From Thalassotalea insulae (GTDB lineage: Bacteria > Pseudomonadota > Gammaproteobacteria > Enterobacterales > Alteromonadaceae), in assembly GCF_030161395.1 (NCBI RefSeq), contig NZ_BSST01000001.1:4092001-4156000 (forward strand): 64,000 bases of DNA, given 5' to 3'. Of the stretch, positions 63,270-64,000 are shown one piece after another (position 1 is the first letter of the stretch; the number at the start of each line of letters is the position of its first letter). The position numbers were made by a program, and so were the translations under genes. The notes beneath the pieces are model-generated. The model did no database searches. It was not told where the DNA came from and saw nothing but the letters and a program-made list of their open reading frames with translations.

Positions 63270-63674
63270 TTAACCTTTATTTGTTAATTGAGCGATACAA
63301 GCTGATGCGATAAAGCCAGATCGGGTTTTGTATTGTTCTGATTTACTTACCCGATCATCAATTTGTTTGATCAGTAATTCCGGCAAAGTGACATTAATTT
63401 TATGACTTTTTCCTAAATAGGGGGTGATATCAAAATCAACCAATGCCCAGATAGCATTAGGTTGCTCTGCCACTAAATGGTCAATTGATGTTGCATGCGG
63501 AATCACCTCACCATATTCAGCTAAAATCTGTAAGTGATCAGCAATAATCTGGTGAATGTTAGTCATCACAGATTCAATACTATCTCCTTTAACTTGGCAA
63601 CCTGGGAGATCAGGGATGCTAAGTTCATAGCCATTACTTACCTTAGAACGGTTAATTTTTACCGGATATTTCAC
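63270..63674 (-). CDS. HicB-family antitoxin-like protein, no HicA seen
   Basis: The 134-residue protein has the HicB N-terminal fold (YELSIPDLPGCQVKGDSIES, then IADHLQILAEYG) and a C-terminal ribbon-helix-helix-like DNA-binding part (HKINVTLPELLIKQIDDRVS). HicB usually neutralises the small mRNA-cleaving toxin HicA encoded just before it. No HicA-like frame lies in the 326 bp upstream inside the window; downstream is pepE. It may be a solitary repressor. The repeat array upstream is a natural binding-site candidate. Confidence 0.85.
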   Translation of the reverse strand: MKYPVKINRSKVSNGYELSIPDLPGCQVKGDSIESVMTNIHQIIADHLQILAEYGEVIPHATSIDHLVAEQPNAIWALVDFDITPYLGKSHKINVTLPELLIKQIDDRVSKSEQYKTRSGFIASACIAQLTNKG

Positions 63675-63705
63675 AAATTATTCCTCTTTAGTACCTTTAC
63701 CTACT

Positions 63706-63823
63706 ATAACCCCGATAACCCCCTAAGAGCAAGTGAATGATAACCCTGATAACTCTTTGGATTTAATTTTTAATAACCCTGATAACTCCATTGCGCTCAT
63801 AATAAGTAACTCTGATAACTCCG
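63706..63823. repeat. Array of four 18-bp repeats with a 33-34 bp period
   Basis: Copies start at 63706, 63740, 63773 and 63806: ATAACCCCGATAACCCCC, ATAACCCTGATAACTCTT, ATAACCCTGATAACTCCA and GTAACTCTGATAACTCCG. Each holds two TAAC half-sites nine bases apart. The 15-16 bp spacers are unrelated. The array begins 32 bp upstream of the HicB-like start. Confidence 0.8.
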
Positions 63824-64000
63824 TAAAATGTTGGAGTGGGTGGTCACTATTTATCAAAGGTCTATGTTGGTTTGTTAAAAGAAGTTAGAGTGAAAATAAG
63901 ATCTAGAGAGTAGAAATTAAAAATATAGGAGTTATTAGCGTTATAAGTAATCAAGTTACTTACGCTGAGTAAACTCATTAACTAGTTGAGTTTACGAATA
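63824..64000. other. Right-end non-coding stretch with an inverted repeat copy and hairpins
   Basis: No gene. GGAGTTATTAGCGTTAT (63928-63944) is a diverged, inverted copy of the array unit. It is followed by TAAGTAA/TTACTTA arms (63944-63950, 63956-63962) and a perfect 9-bp hairpin GTAAACTCA/TGAGTTTAC (63969-63977, 63987-63995). Confidence 0.55.

Noticed and set aside
63706..63823. Array read as a CRISPR
   Set aside because: Units are only 18 bp, imperfect and few, spacers are 15-16 bp, and no cas gene is present.

Overview
The window is a stretch of bacterial chromosome, AT-rich by eye. Protein types and gene order point to a marine gammaproteobacterium of the Alteromonadales, probably Colwelliaceae (Colwellia/Thalassotalea type). 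This placement is inferred from familiar proteins (Lrp, RstA/RstB-like, YeaC-like DUF1315, BirA-regulated bio genes, OlsF-like acyltransferase); no database search was possible. I saw no rRNA, tRNA, prophage or CRISPR array.

Layout. 1-748: a secreted trypsin-like protease cut by the window edge. 1107-5731: an RstB-like sensor kinase and an RstA-like regulator separated by three envelope genes; both halves are preceded by the same 16-bp direct-repeat motif. 5891-8447: an LpxH-like phosphoesterase and an OlsF-like bifunctional acyltransferase (ornithine lipid). 8527-11767: dapE, an M14 carboxypeptidase and an alpha/beta hydrolase. 11768-12491: a gene graveyard with a frameshifted relic of an RstA-like regulator. 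12492-15005: a REC-REC-PAS-GGDEF-EAL protein.

15240-24750 is the unusual part. On the + strand lie an acetolactate-synthase-like ThDP enzyme, a TonB-dependent receptor and two citrate-synthase-fold proteins; the receptor and the two synthase-like genes are translationally coupled. Converging on the - strand are a substrate-binding protein, a histidine kinase and an HXXXD (BAHD/condensation-like) acyltransferase. Both citrate-synthase-like proteins have lost the usual catalytic histidines. I read this as an uncharacterised small-molecule locus (synthesis, uptake, sensing); the product is unknown.

25159-32293 holds icd, cspD and an N-degron protein-turnover cluster (clpS, clpA, infA, bpt, aat, trxB). 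A 313-bp MITE-like element with terminal inverted repeats follows at 32328-32640. 32840-40933 is ald, lrp, ftsK, lolA, rarA, crcB, serS, the usual lrp-to-serS order with crcB inserted. 41081-47863 carries a thioredoxin-like protein, a second M14 peptidase, an alanine/glycine:cation symporter, a zinc-ribbon protein, a YeaC-like protein and a large DUF349 protein. 48076-53860 has a truncated EamA transporter, an orphan periplasmic binding protein, ansA, sppA, a DoxX protein and a nitroreductase. 53861-54265 is a gene-free, highly structured segment. 54266-57405 has an exported metallo-hydrolase, asnS and a membrane protein. 57431-62531 is the complete bioA/bioBFCD locus with a BirA operator between the divergent units. 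The right end has pepE, a HicB-like antitoxin without a visible HicA, and a regularly spaced repeat array with a 33-34 bp period.
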